Made by a program: the position numbers and the translations under genes. The notes under the pieces were generated by a model, which worked only from the letters and a program-made list of their open reading frames with translations, was not told the origin of the DNA and did no database searches. DNA of 64,000 nt from Azomonas macrocytogenes (GTDB lineage: Bacteria > Pseudomonadota > Gammaproteobacteria > Pseudomonadales > Pseudomonadaceae). Below are positions 34,028 through 42,772 of the stretch, piece by piece (positions within the stretch are counted from its first letter, which is position 1; the number at the start of each line of letters is the position of its first letter). The stretch is taken from the NCBI RefSeq assembly GCF_014191985.1, contig NZ_JACHXI010000016.1:1-64000 (forward strand), read 5' to 3'.

Positions 34028-34071
34028 CTTATATGTTTACATATGCTTCCGCATAACCCGCAAAGTTAGAT

Positions 34072-34098
34072 AAACCGGCCTCTTGAGTCGGTTTTTTT
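34072..34098 (+). terminator. Terminator of the tRNA cluster
   Basis: AAACCGGC at 34072-34079 pairs with GTCGGTTT at 34087-34094 (one G-T), followed by further T residues. It ends the Arg-His-Leu tRNA transcript. Confidence 0.75.
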
Positions 34099-34109
34099 AT
34101 GCCCACATA

Positions 34110-34556
34110 TACCTATATATGCGTTGTATCCCTGTATCTGAAAAAATATCGAACTATGGGATACTCCGAGCGTCGTCGTGCAGACGCGTGGGGTTGTAGA
34201 AGCCATGGGTGTAGACGATGGCGGTGTGAATATCTGCCCTGGTGTCATAGACACCACTGCGTTGTCCCAGCAGTTGTCCTTGCGGCTCATGCTCGGCACG
34301 AAGCCGTGGGCGGTGATCGTCCGGGAGAACTCGCCACTGGTGTATTGAGCGGATTCAACCGGTCGGAATGGAAACAACACTCCCGCACCATGCGTGGACG
34401 GCCGTAGGTGCCGCGACTGCCGGCGTGGATCATGTGCTGATCCGCGCGCAAGGCGGCATCCGGATTCGGGCGGTCCTGACGGTGCAAGCGTGGGAGCCGG
34501 AGACCAACACGGCCAGCATGCGGCATAACGACCTGACCGGATAGCAAGTCCGTTCA
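34110..34556 (-). pseudogene. IS3-family OrfB transposase remnant
   Basis: Read across frames, the reverse strand gives SRGTYGRPRMV, then SAQYTSGEFSRTITAHGF with SMSRKDNCWDNAVV, and finally HGFYNPTRLHDDARSIP. These correspond to the integrase-core and C-terminal segments (GSQYTS, GNCWDNA, EGFYNPRRRHSALGY) of IS3-group OrfB. Frameshifts separate the blocks and the N-terminal part is missing. It is dead and lies immediately behind the tRNA terminator. Confidence 0.7.
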
Positions 34557-34559
34557 TGC

Positions 34560-34739
34560 GCGACAGTTCGCTCTCCAACTTGCCGACCGGCTGGCGTTCA
34601 AGTCATCAATACTGATGTTGGTTTGCTTGTCCATCGTCTCGATTTTTTAATCGAGACTCTCGACGCGCTGCATCAACTGGGTTGCCGAGGCAGGCAGTTG
34701 TTCAGGGCTTAATTGGTCGAGATTCGGATGCGAAGTCAT
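34560..34739 (-). pseudogene. IS66-family TnpC N-terminal fragment
   Basis: From the ATG at 34739 the reverse strand reads MTSHPNLDQLSPEQLPASAT, then QLMQRVESLD, a stop, and KIETMDKQ. This is the typical N-terminal coiled-coil start of IS66 TnpC (LDQL.PEQLRALA.QL...V..L..KIE..D.Q) with an in-frame stop. It joins the IS3 remnant directly, so one element has replaced the rest of the other. Confidence 0.6.
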
Positions 34740-35053
34740 GCCGCCGATTTTGTCAGAGAGGGCTCTGGGCGGCGATAGACTGATGGGCTAATGACGCTGG
34801 CAAGCCAGCCATCATCACCAGCGGCAGTGATGATACGGCTGGCGCTGGATCGAGCGCTACCGACACAGTGGATATTCGCAGCGTTGAGCAACGGGCTTGT
34901 TTGCATAAGTGATTGATATTTTCAGTGAGTTTGATAGCAGTCCTGCATTAATCAATAAAAATAATGCGCTTATCATTTCAATAACTTTGCTCCAGTATTT
35001 TTTCTCACAAGAATGTGTGCATTCCGTACATGTAATAAATGCTGGAGATCAAT

Positions 35054-36352
35054 ATGAGTGTATTGCACACTAAGGTTGTATCTATTCGCTCCCAGGCGAG
35101 CGCTATTTTCCGAGTAACCTCCGGAAATTTTCTCGAACAGTTCGACTTCTTTCTTTTCGGTTTTTACGCGACCTATATTGCCGCCGCTTTCTTTCCCTCC
35201 AGCAGTGAATTCGCTTCTCTCATGATGACTTTCGCCGCCTTCGGCGCCGGTTTCCTCATGCGGCCATTAGGAGCGATTGTGCTAGGTGCTTATATTGATG
35301 AGGTAGGTCGCCGCAAAGGCTTGATTGTGACCTTATCAATCATGGCCAGCGGCACCTTTCTGATTGTGCTTGTACCAAGCTACGAGAGTATCGGCCTGTT
35401 GGCTCCTGTGCTGGTATTGCTAGGTCGCTTGCTGCAAGGTTTTTCGGCTGGTGCTGAGTTGGGTGGTGTATCGGTTTATTTGGCAGAAATGGCCACGCCA
35501 GGTAGAAAAGGTTTTTACACCAGTTGGCAGTCAGGCAGCCAGCAAGTCTCTATTGTCGTTGCCGCTGCCTTGGGTTATGGCCTGAATGAATGGCTGTCGG
35601 CCGCCACCATTGCAGATTGGGGCTGGCGCATACCGTTTATGGTCGGCTGTCTGATCGTACCGTTTATCTTTTTGCTGCGCCGCACGCTGGAAGAAACGGA
35701 AGAATTCAGCGCGCGTACTCATCGCCCATCCATGCGCCAGGTATTTAGTACGCTGCTGGATAATTGGAGTCTTGTGGTGGCAGGCATGCTGATGGTAGCC
35801 ATGACCACGACAGCCTTTTATTTGATCACCGTTTACGCGCCCACCTTTGGCAAAACGGTGCTCAACCTCAGTACCGGCGACAGCCTGATCGTCACCCTGC
35901 TGGTAGCCATCTCCAATTTCATCTGGTTGCCCATCGGTGGTGCGCTTTCCGATCGCATCGGTCGCAAGCCCCTCTTGATCGCCATAACAGTGCTGGCCAT
36001 TTTCACGACCTATCCAGCCCTATCCTTTTTGGGTTCTGCGCCCAGCTTTGAGCATATGCTTGAGGTGCTGCTATGGCTGTCATGCATGTACGGTCTATAC
36101 AACGGCGCAATGATCCCTGCGCTCACCGAGATCATGCCGGTAGAAGTGCGAGTGGCTGGTTTTTCCCTGGCCTACAGCCTGGCTACTGCAGTATTCGGCG
36201 GATTTACACCAGCTATCTCTACTTGGTTAATCCATATCACCACCGACAAAGCTGCACCTGGTTATTGGATGAGCTTTGCCGCGCTCTGTGCTCTGGCTGC
36301 AACGCTATTCCTATACCGTCGTAACCAAATGCAACTACGCCCAGCGCTATAA
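35054..36352 (+). CDS. MFS transporter, citrate/tricarballylate-proton symporter type
   Basis: 432 residues from the ATG at 35054, which has GGAG eight bases upstream; an ATG at 35039 lacks one. Twelve membrane helices and metabolite-H+ symporter family motifs are visible: [35 protein letters not shown] between helices 2 and 3, [20 protein letters not shown], and [13 protein letters not shown] in the second half. These resemble CitA and TcuC. The ModA-like binding protein gene starts 32 bp later, so the two form an operon. The substrate, probably a di- or tricarboxylate, is inferred. Confidence 0.83.
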   Translation: MSVLHTKVVSIRSQASAIFRVTSGNFLEQFDFFLFGFYATYIAAAFFPSSSEFASLMMTFAAFGAGFLMRPLGAIVLGAYIDEVGRRKGLIVTLSIMASGTFLIVLVPSYESIGLLAPVLVLLGRLLQGFSAGAELGGVSVYLAEMATPGRKGFYTSWQSGSQQVSIVVAAALGYGLNEWLSAATIADWGWRIPFMVGCLIVPFIFLLRRTLEETEEFSARTHRPSMRQVFSTLLDNWSLVVAGMLMVAMTTTAFYLITVYAPTFGKTVLNLSTGDSLIVTLLVAISNFIWLPIGGALSDRIGRKPLLIAITVLAIFTTYPALSFLGSAPSFEHMLEVLLWLSCMYGLYNGAMIPALTEIMPVEVRVAGFSLAYSLATAVFGGFTPAISTWLIHITTDKAAPGYWMSFAALCALAATLFLYRRNQMQLRPAL

Positions 36353-36384
36353 CAACAAACTCTCTGCAAAAGAGAATAGCAACG

Positions 36385-37161
36385 ATGAACACTTTTATGA
36401 AGAACTTCGCGGCTGCCATCCTGGTGGCAGGCCTTGGCTTGGTCGGCACAATACAGGCCGAAGAAATCAAGGTGATGACTTCCGGTGGTTTTACTGCCGC
36501 TTACAATATTCTCGGTCCGCGTTTTGCTGCCGAGCACAACGATACGTTGAAAACTATTCTCGGTCCGTCCATGGGCAAGGCACCGGAGGCAATTCCCAAT
36601 CGTCTGGCTAAGGGGGAAAAAGCCGATGTGGTCATTATGGTGGGTTATGCTTTGGCTGAACTGATCGAGCAAGGCCAGATTGAACCAGGCACTCGAGTCG
36701 AACTGGCCGATTCAAGGATCGGTGCAGTGGTGCACGCAGGGGCAGCCAAGCCTAGAATCGACAGCATAGACGAACTCAAGCAAACCTTGCTTAGCGCTGA
36801 TTCTGTAGCCTATTCCGACAGTGCCAGTGGCGTTTACATACAGACCCAGTTATTCAAACGCCTGGATATTGAAGATCAATTACTGCCTAAAGCCCATATG
36901 ATCGAAAAAATCCCGGTCGCTACGGTAGTCGCTACAGGAAATTATCAATTAGGTTTTCAGCAGGTTAGCGAACTGCTGCCAGTGCCAGGTGTCACCTACA
37001 TCGGAAAGATTGCAGAGCCGCTACAGTCGGTTACCCGGTTTGCCGGTGCCATTCCCAAAGAGGCTGAGCACAGCGAGGAAGCCAAGTCTCTATTAGCCTA
37101 TCTAGCCTCAAAGGAAGTACAACCAGAGATCCAATCTACAGGCCTGGATTCGGTCCCTTAG
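36385..37161 (+). CDS. ModA-like periplasmic substrate-binding protein
   Basis: 258 residues. A signal peptide (NFAAAILVAGLGLVGTIQAEE) is followed by a type II periplasmic-binding fold like ModA: IKVMTSGGFTAAYNILGPRF, GKAPEAIPNRLAKGEKADVVIM, DSASGVYIQTQLFKRL and GNYQLGFQQVSELLPVPG. No ABC permease or ATPase is nearby. It is paired instead with the MFS gene 32 bp upstream. The ligand is unknown, and molybdate is unlikely in this context. Confidence 0.8.
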   Translation: MNTFMKNFAAAILVAGLGLVGTIQAEEIKVMTSGGFTAAYNILGPRFAAEHNDTLKTILGPSMGKAPEAIPNRLAKGEKADVVIMVGYALAELIEQGQIEPGTRVELADSRIGAVVHAGAAKPRIDSIDELKQTLLSADSVAYSDSASGVYIQTQLFKRLDIEDQLLPKAHMIEKIPVATVVATGNYQLGFQQVSELLPVPGVTYIGKIAEPLQSVTRFAGAIPKEAEHSEEAKSLLAYLASKEVQPEIQSTGLDSVP

Positions 37162-37178
37162 CCCGCATCGTCTAGCAC

Positions 37179-38072
37179 TTATCCTTTCACTTGAATGATC
37201 AATCGCTCCAGTTCTAGCGCTGCCGGGATGAGCGTTCGCCCGCGGCGCTTGATTAGCCCGATATCACGCACTACTGGCGGATCAATCAGCGGCACGCTGG
37301 TGAGAACGGGATGATTATGCGCAGGCATTGCCATGGCCGGCACCGCTGCAATGCCCAGTCCGGTCTCAACCATACCAAGCATCGTGGTGATATGACGAGT
37401 TTCGCAGATACTAGGCTTGGAAGGTGTTAAATGCATCAATGCTTGGTCCAGTACGAATCGGTTACCTGAACTCTTATCTACCGACATATAATCATAAGTG
37501 TAGAACTCGTTCCAGCTGACATCGGAGCGCCCAGCCAAAGGATGATCACGCCGGCAAGCTGCCACATAGCGCTCCTGTACCAACCCTTCGAATTCCAGCT
37601 CATTGTCTAAATTACCCGAAAAGCTCAGGCCCAAATCTGCCTCGCCATTAATCACAGCTCCACGTACGTCGTTGGCACCGGCATCCAGTACTTTAATCCG
37701 AATCCGTGGGTACAATTTATGGTACTGAGCAATGACACCGGGCATGAAGTAATAAGCGGCCGATGGTACACAAGCGATAGTCACTTGGCCCATACGGCTG
37801 GATGCTACATCGCTGATGCCTAATAAAGCATCGTCCAAATCATTCAGCAGGCGCTCGGCCCGTGGTGCGAATGCCCGCCCTACAATGGTCAAACTAACCC
37901 GCCGCGTAGTGCGTTCAAATAACTTCACGCCTAAGGCGTCCTCAAGTTTTTCGATGCGCCGACTCAGGGCGGGCTGGGAGATACGGATAACCTCGGCAGC
38001 TTTACGAAAGCTGCCTTGTTCGGCTACTGCACGAAAGGCTTGTAGATCATTCAGATCAAAATTAATTAGCAT
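37179..38072 (-). CDS. LysR-family transcriptional regulator
   Basis: 297 residues from the ATG at 38072; in-frame ATGs at 38102 and 38123 add non-conserved residues, and none has a good ribosome-binding site. The helix-turn-helix is FDLNDLQAFRAVAEQGSFRKAAEVIRISQPALSRRIEKLEDALGVKLF, followed by a LysR substrate-binding domain (GQVTIACVPSAAYYFMPGVI). It converges on the MFS/ModA-like operon with an 18-bp gap and is the natural candidate regulator of it. Confidence 0.87.
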   Translation of the reverse strand: MLINFDLNDLQAFRAVAEQGSFRKAAEVIRISQPALSRRIEKLEDALGVKLFERTTRRVSLTIVGRAFAPRAERLLNDLDDALLGISDVASSRMGQVTIACVPSAAYYFMPGVIAQYHKLYPRIRIKVLDAGANDVRGAVINGEADLGLSFSGNLDNELEFEGLVQERYVAACRRDHPLAGRSDVSWNEFYTYDYMSVDKSSGNRFVLDQALMHLTPSKPSICETRHITTMLGMVETGLGIAAVPAMAMPAHNHPVLTSVPLIDPPVVRDIGLIKRRGRTLIPAALELERLIIQVKG

Positions 38073-38309
38073 CAGTGATTTAAACTTATAAGTAATTGAC
38101 ATCAATAAATATAACTGATGCAAAGCCTGACGAGAATTACATGTTTGGTCCCATGGAGTGATGGCTCGGGATCAAACAGTTAGGTCCAGTTATTGCTGTT
38201 GCAGGTAGTGTCGGCGAATTGCCAAGAGTTATTGTGCAGAGCACTCTGACAGAAGCGATGCTGATGATCGATAGGAGGTAAAGATGAGCGCCTGCCTCTA
38301 ACTCTCATA

Positions 38310-38420
38310 GATCCGATTCCTGTCGAGACTGAGCGTGTGGCCCGAGCAGCATTTTCTCTGGGTACGGTGATCACGCGGCTACGTGATGAGTTTGCCGAGC
38401 TGTCGCTTTATACATTGTGA
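38310..38420 (+). pseudogene. Transposase N-terminal fragment (IS1182-like)
   Basis: The forward frame reads DPIPVETERVARAAFSLGTV, then ITRLRDEFAELSLYTL and stops. This resembles the N-terminus of IS1182-type DDE transposases (ET.RVARAAFPKGN.Y...RDELG). Only about 36 codons remain. Confidence 0.45.
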
Positions 38421-38619
38421 GAATGCTGGTTATTTGATAATTGGCTAGCAAAAGACTCAGCATCTTCCTGACAATCAAATTTTCGGGCGAAAAATCCATT
38501 CATTTTTACCACCCAGTAACGGTCTGCTTGCAAAATTGTGACGATCATAAGTAAATGTCCTTTTCAATCCTGATACTAATAAAGACCTTGGATATTTGTG
38601 TAAATTGCAGGCTAGGTGA

Positions 38620-38870
38620 CGAGTTGCAGTGGTGGTTCATCTTTTCCTCCAGCATACACAATCAAATCGGTACGGCCGGCCAGACTCTACCCCATAGAGT
38701 TAGCGGTGGTCGTCGATAAGAGCCGTTATTGCTTGAAGCGGCGCATGAGTGCCTGTCAGTCGAGCTCCGCCTGGGGAAAATACGCCGAAGCCTCGCGTCG
38801 GTATTTCTCGCGTAGCTGCAAAACCTCAACTCAACGGTCGGCAGCGTGTTGGAGCAGGCATTGATTGTCC
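38620..38870 (-). pseudogene. Degenerate transposase remnant, possibly IS3 OrfB
   Basis: The reverse strand gives ALIDDHR, a stop, then LYGVESGRPYRF, similar to the start of some IS3-type OrfB proteins (IDDHR..YGVE.IC). In another frame upstream it gives LQLREKYRREASAYFPQAEL. Frames are broken by several stops, so the family is uncertain. Confidence 0.3.
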
Positions 38871-39368
38871 GTTTTGATCCGTTGGGTCGAATGCCTGCGC
38901 CTTTTTGTGCATAGTCACAATGGTTGGGAGTTCAGCAGCTGCTTGAGTTTTTATTCCCTTGTCTTGCAACAGAGCTTTTTTGCCTATAGCAGGGGACACG
39001 ATTCAAGCTTCTGCATCAATCACTACTCCTCGTCTACATTGTTCCGTGAAGCGTTTTACATCCACTTCGCGTCCCGTTAATCGATGCATCAATGTAATCA
39101 TGCATATATAAGGCTTTACCCACCAAGCTATTTTTATATGGATTACAAAAGCTGTCTGAGTCATCATTATCTGTCTCCAGATAAATGTTTATCAGCAAAC
39201 CTGATAATCAACCTAATATGAACTCACCATTGAGTACATGGTTTTAAATTACAGCGGCACAATCACTTAGATTATCAAGAAGCATCGCACCGCTTTGGCA
39301 ATTTCTTATCATAAATAGATTGCAATAGGTTATTTCCCTCCGCATCGGTTAATATTCTAACGGTATAC

Positions 39369-39878
39369 TCATCGTTTAGCTTCGAGATCAGGTGAAGCAG
39401 AACGGTTGAGAAAGGCCTCTGTCAGCTCCGGTAGATGAGCTTTAATCCAATCGGCCATGGCTTCTTCTTGCGGTAGGATTTGTTCGCAAGCCCGTTGCGT
39501 TTCTTGATCACCTACCGTTTTTGCAGCAGCAATCAGAACGGTATATGCAGCTATTTCCATATTTTCAAACACATAGCCGCTCATTGCACCTTTAACTACT
39601 TCATCACTTACGGTTATACCGCTCATTGCTTGGCCGAATGCGGTGAGCTTACCTGCCATATCTTTGAATATAGATGGCTTGCTACCAAGCCTGGTGAGGC
39701 AATTTTCCAGTAGTTGTATTTGGCCTTGAGTTTCTTGAATATGTTGTTCAATGCGTAGCTTCAGATCGGGATAATGTTCAAGGCGAGATGCCTGACCTTG
39801 CAGCATTTTTTCTGCCTGTTGCTCCATGGCATGTGCATCTCGCAGCCAATCCAGCAAATTATCTTTTTTATCAGACAT
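39369..39878 (-). CDS. Ferritin-like DUF892 (YciF-type) protein
   Basis: 169 residues. DUF892 four-helix signature: NLLDWLRDAHAMEQQAEKML with the first Glu ligand, then HIQETQGQIQLLENCLTRLG, FENMEIAAYTVLIAAAKTVGD and CEQILPQEEAMADWIKAHLP, supplying Glu/His ligands of a presumed di-iron site. Family members are induced by osmotic or general stress in enterobacteria. It is alone on the minus strand in AT-rich accessory DNA, 0.9 kb from the DUF2934 cluster. Confidence 0.88.
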   Translation of the reverse strand: MSDKKDNLLDWLRDAHAMEQQAEKMLQGQASRLEHYPDLKLRIEQHIQETQGQIQLLENCLTRLGSKPSIFKDMAGKLTAFGQAMSGITVSDEVVKGAMSGYVFENMEIAAYTVLIAAAKTVGDQETQRACEQILPQEEAMADWIKAHLPELTEAFLNRSASPDLEAKR

Positions 39879-40821
39879 TTTTTTATCCTCGTGTGGGGTA
39901 CAATAAATAGAGGAAATTCTTTTTTAAATAGTTCAAGTAAAGCGGATAGATGGAAAATAAGGCTCGGCTACTAAAAAGGATGGGAAAATACCCTTAGTTA
40001 AATAAACTGAACGCTGCACAAATCCCGCCATAGCTACCTTGTAGTCATCGATGGGTTCGGACGACATTGCAGAGAGCTTTGTGAAGACCATGAAGCGCGA
40101 CTACATCTCCCACATGCCCTAGCCTGATCGAGAGACGGCACTGCGTAACCAGACCAAGATAAGAAAACTACCATTTCTCTTTTGACCTCTCGTCAATTAT
40201 TATTGTGGTAAACCACACAATGTGTTCTATACCTATAAAATATCCGAAAAATAAACCTGCAAATGACATTCAAGTTATATAAGTATCAAACATTCCATCA
40301 CTAATAAGTGATTTCACCTAACGTGCTGTCTTGCCTCAGAAAATACTACGTGTAGTGGAATACCTAACAATGATGACCCACACGGATGAGTAGTTTATCT
40401 TAACAAAATAGTATAATAATTTACGGAAGCTCGCCTATATATGAGAAGAATGGACAGCAACGAGAGTATCAATAACCTGATTCGCTAGAAAATTAAGCTG
40501 TTAATCTATACTCAGTAAGAACTGGGTGCACAGGCTTACGAACTGAGTATCCAACCCCAAACGTTTCAGTCTCCAGTGTTCCTTTATAATCATTATAGAA
40601 CTCATGACAAGCTATAATTAAGAAGAAATTCCCATTCAGTAACCGTATTGCTCTCAGCGCTCTGCGCTCCATTCATCTGATTTCCTCACGAGAAAATGAA
40701 CCTCTTGTGCTTCAGGTGATTCTCATTATTAAAATGAGATATTTAAATATTTACCATCTTGTTTTTTGATATTTCCAGGTTGGTTATTTTATATTAAATA
40801 TTTTTCTGGAGAGTTTTAAAT
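39879..40821. other. AT-rich gene-free region, 0.9 kb
   Basis: Divergent intergenic region between the DUF892 gene and the DUF2934 cluster. Apart from the IS3 scrap at 40053-40150, no gene is recognisable. Base composition is clearly more AT-rich than the flanking core genome, which points to foreign origin. Promoters of both neighbours should be at the two ends. Confidence 0.5.
40053..40150 (+). pseudogene. IS3-family OrfB C-terminal scrap
   Basis: The forward frame reads GSDDIAESFVKTMKRDYISH, then MP, a stop, and PDRETALRN. It matches the segment NGMAESFVKTMKRDYV..MP.PD..TA..NL near the catalytic Glu of IS3-type OrfB. About 33 codons with an in-frame stop. Confidence 0.6.
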
Positions 40822-41274
40822 ATGGATAAAAATGATCAGCGCATTAGGGAATACGCCTATCAAATTTGGCAAATGGAAGGATGTCCAGACGGGCAAGATG
40901 TCTATCATTGGGAAAGAGCCTGCAAACTTGCTGAAGCGGAAGAGGATAATTATTCACTAGATATGACCAATAAGAATAATTTTGAAAAAGATAGGGTTGT
41001 AGCTACTAATACTCCACCTTCTCTTCGAGAAAACCAAGAACTTATAGATCCTCCAGAATCAAAATTCGAACAAGGAGCACCTGAAAATGATAAATCCTTC
41101 CGTCAATTACCCCGAAGTATTACCGGAGTCCACTTCAGCTTCGGGGGTGTCATGGGGTGCTATATTAGCTGGCGCAGCAGGGGCAGCTGCGCTGGCGCTG
41201 ATTTTGATGTTATTGGGAGTGGGTTTCGGATTTTCGGTAACGTCTCCCTGGACAAACGAGGGTATGAGCGCTGA
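40822..41274 (+). CDS. DUF2934 protein, C-terminus out of register
   Basis: 150 residues as read. Residues 1-40 (RIREYAYQIWQMEGCPDGQDVYHWERACKLAEAEE) are a DUF2934 domain, a short helical unit of unknown function. The ATG follows CTGGAGAG. The middle is low-complexity and hydrophilic. From about residue 90 the reading frame runs 188 bp into the next gene in another frame, giving unusual Gly/Ser/Arg-rich sequence. The likely ancestral stop was at the ATGA-like junction near 41087, lost by a small frameshift. The functional part is probably only the first 90 residues. Confidence 0.7.
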   Translation: MDKNDQRIREYAYQIWQMEGCPDGQDVYHWERACKLAEAEEDNYSLDMTNKNNFEKDRVVATNTPPSLRENQELIDPPESKFEQGAPENDKSFRQLPRSITGVHFSFGGVMGCYISWRSRGSCAGADFDVIGSGFRIFGNVSLDKRGYER

Positions 41275-42040
41275 AGGGTTGGGGATATCAACGATTATTT
41301 GGCTCACTTTTACCCAGATTATTGCTTCTGGATTAGGCGGCTACCTTGCAGGAAGGCTACGCGTGAAATGGGCAAACATGCACGGTACTGAGGTGTATTT
41401 TCGCGACACAGCTCATGGTTTCCTTGCATGGGCAGTAGCCACATTGGTGACTGCCACACTACTAATCGGCTCAGCGAGCCATATTGTCAGTAGCGGTGTA
41501 CAAGCCGGCGCTAGCGTTGCATCTGGCGCTGCTACGGCGACGCTTCAGGCAGCAGGCAACATGGCGCGAGACACTAGCAGCCAGGATTATGGATACTTCA
41601 TCGATAGCCTATTTCGCAATGACAGTCCATCGTCCAGCAGTGATGACGCCATTCATGCCGTGGTAGTGCGTATTTTTGCCAAAAGCCTGAGTAACGACGG
41701 GCAAATGGCCAGCCAAGATCGAGCTTATCTAGTACAACTAATTGCCCAACGCACTAATCTCAGCCAGGCAGAAGCCGAACAACGGCTTGATCAGGTCTAT
41801 GCACAAACCCGTCAAGCGGTGGAAGACGCCAAAATGGCCGCGAAAAAAGCTGCTGACACCGCGACAACCATTGCCGCTTGGACCTCGCTCTGGATGTTTG
41901 TTGCGTTGCTATGCGGGGCCTTCTTCGCTAGCTTCGCTGCAACATTGGGTGGACGTCAACGCGATGCTGTGACTTACGTAGATGATCTGGGGCATACCTC
42001 GGAAGCGATACATGTCTCCCCGCCTTCCTTAAAATCATAA
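41087..42040 (+). CDS. Polytopic membrane protein (PhnA-like hypothetical)
   Basis: 317 residues. SASGVSWGAILAGAAGAAALALILMLLGVGFGF forms the first helix and resembles proteins loosely annotated as PhnA-like membrane proteins. More helices follow at about 65-85 (STIIWLTFTQIIASGLGGYLAG), 110-130 (GFLAWAVATLVTATLLIG) and 265-290 (WTSLWMFVALLCGAFFASFAATLGG), the last after a long soluble loop with a coiled coil (QAEAEQRLDQVYAQTRQAVEDAKMAAKKAAD). Function unknown. It overlaps the DUF2934 frame and is followed 14 bp later by a micro-protein gene. Confidence 0.82.
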   Translation: MINPSVNYPEVLPESTSASGVSWGAILAGAAGAAALALILMLLGVGFGFSVTSPWTNEGMSAEGLGISTIIWLTFTQIIASGLGGYLAGRLRVKWANMHGTEVYFRDTAHGFLAWAVATLVTATLLIGSASHIVSSGVQAGASVASGAATATLQAAGNMARDTSSQDYGYFIDSLFRNDSPSSSSDDAIHAVVVRIFAKSLSNDGQMASQDRAYLVQLIAQRTNLSQAEAEQRLDQVYAQTRQAVEDAKMAAKKAADTATTIAAWTSLWMFVALLCGAFFASFAATLGGRQRDAVTYVDDLGHTSEAIHVSPPSLKS

Positions 42041-42054
42041 TTAGGAGAATGACG

Positions 42055-42129
42055 ATGCGCTCATTACTATTGTGGTTTCTCGGCGTTCCAATTCCACTTA
42101 TCATATTGATCGCGTTGTTCACACACTGA
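42055..42129 (+). CDS. 24-residue membrane micro-protein
   Basis: The ATG at 42055 sits seven bases after a perfect AGGAG (42043-42047) and 14 bp after the stop of the membrane protein gene. It encodes 24 residues: MRSLLLWFLGVPIPLIILIA followed by LFTH. This is one membrane helix with a central GVPIP kink and a terminal His. I recall near-identical short proteins (LLWLLG.PIP.IILI) annotated in other proteobacteria, which supports a real gene. Function unknown; context suggests it acts with the polytopic protein. An ATG at 42049 is too close to the ribosome-binding site. Confidence 0.7.
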   Translation: MRSLLLWFLGVPIPLIILIALFTH

Positions 42130-42287
42130 ACTTATCCGATAGATAAGTATGGCGCTATTTCTACAATAGAAACTTGGCATCATTATTATAATAAAGCTGT
42201 ATTCACTTTGCATAAAGTGGCTAACTGCCTGCCAGTCCAGGCAGTCAGCCTTTTTACCTTGCACTATGCTCATGATTTCCAAGCGTG

Positions 42288-42772
42288 CTATTTAAGCCAG
42301 GCTAGATAGGTGCTGGAAGGTTGCCTTTCAAATAGCGGTGGCTGACGGTCTGCCAGATATTTTGCTGTAACCTGCAGACTGTGTTCTAGGTTATAGAGTG
42401 TACTAAATGCCTTGAAGCCCAGCGTCCACCATTTATCTTTGTCAGGCAAGATTACTTGCAAGAGCTCCACATTACAGTCGCACGAAGGTGTTCGATGGCC
42501 CAGGAGTGGTTGCTCATAAGTATCTAAAGAAAGTTCTAAAGGAAACGCTTGGCTTGTGTCGAACCTACGCAGCCAGCGAGTTTTTTCGATAGTCGTTGTC
42601 GTCTGGATATCCAGCTTCAGTTGCCTGGATGACCATTTACTCCAAAGTTTGATTATTCCTGAGAAAGGAGAATATTTCAGCTCCGTATTCAGCGAGGTCC
42701 CCAATCCTTTTATTTCGATACCGTTGTGATCAGTACGGTGTTTGATGCCTAACTCGGTCTGCTCCGAATCTC
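42288..42772 (-). pseudogene. Conserved hypothetical (possibly CYTH-like), 5' end cut by IS701
   Basis: About 160 residues from LRDSEQTELGIKHRTDHNGI onward, with LWSKWSSRQLKLDIQ, KTRWLRRFDTSQ, CDCNVELLQVILPDKDKWWTLGFKAF and a C-terminal STYLAWLK. I recall similar Pseudomonas hypotheticals with a CYTH-like look but cannot be sure. The open frame continues to an ATG at 42842, but its first 23 codons lie inside the IS701 terminal repeat and transposase gene. The native N-terminus is therefore missing, and it is not found on the far side of the element. Confidence 0.6.

Larger units (their letters stand above)
38073..39368. other. 1.3-kb gene-free region with transposon debris
   Basis: No intact gene. 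It holds the two transposase scraps listed separately (38310-38420 and about 38620-38870). The right half, about 39080-39360, is AT-rich without recognisable content. The LysR promoter should be at the left end. Confidence 0.5.
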
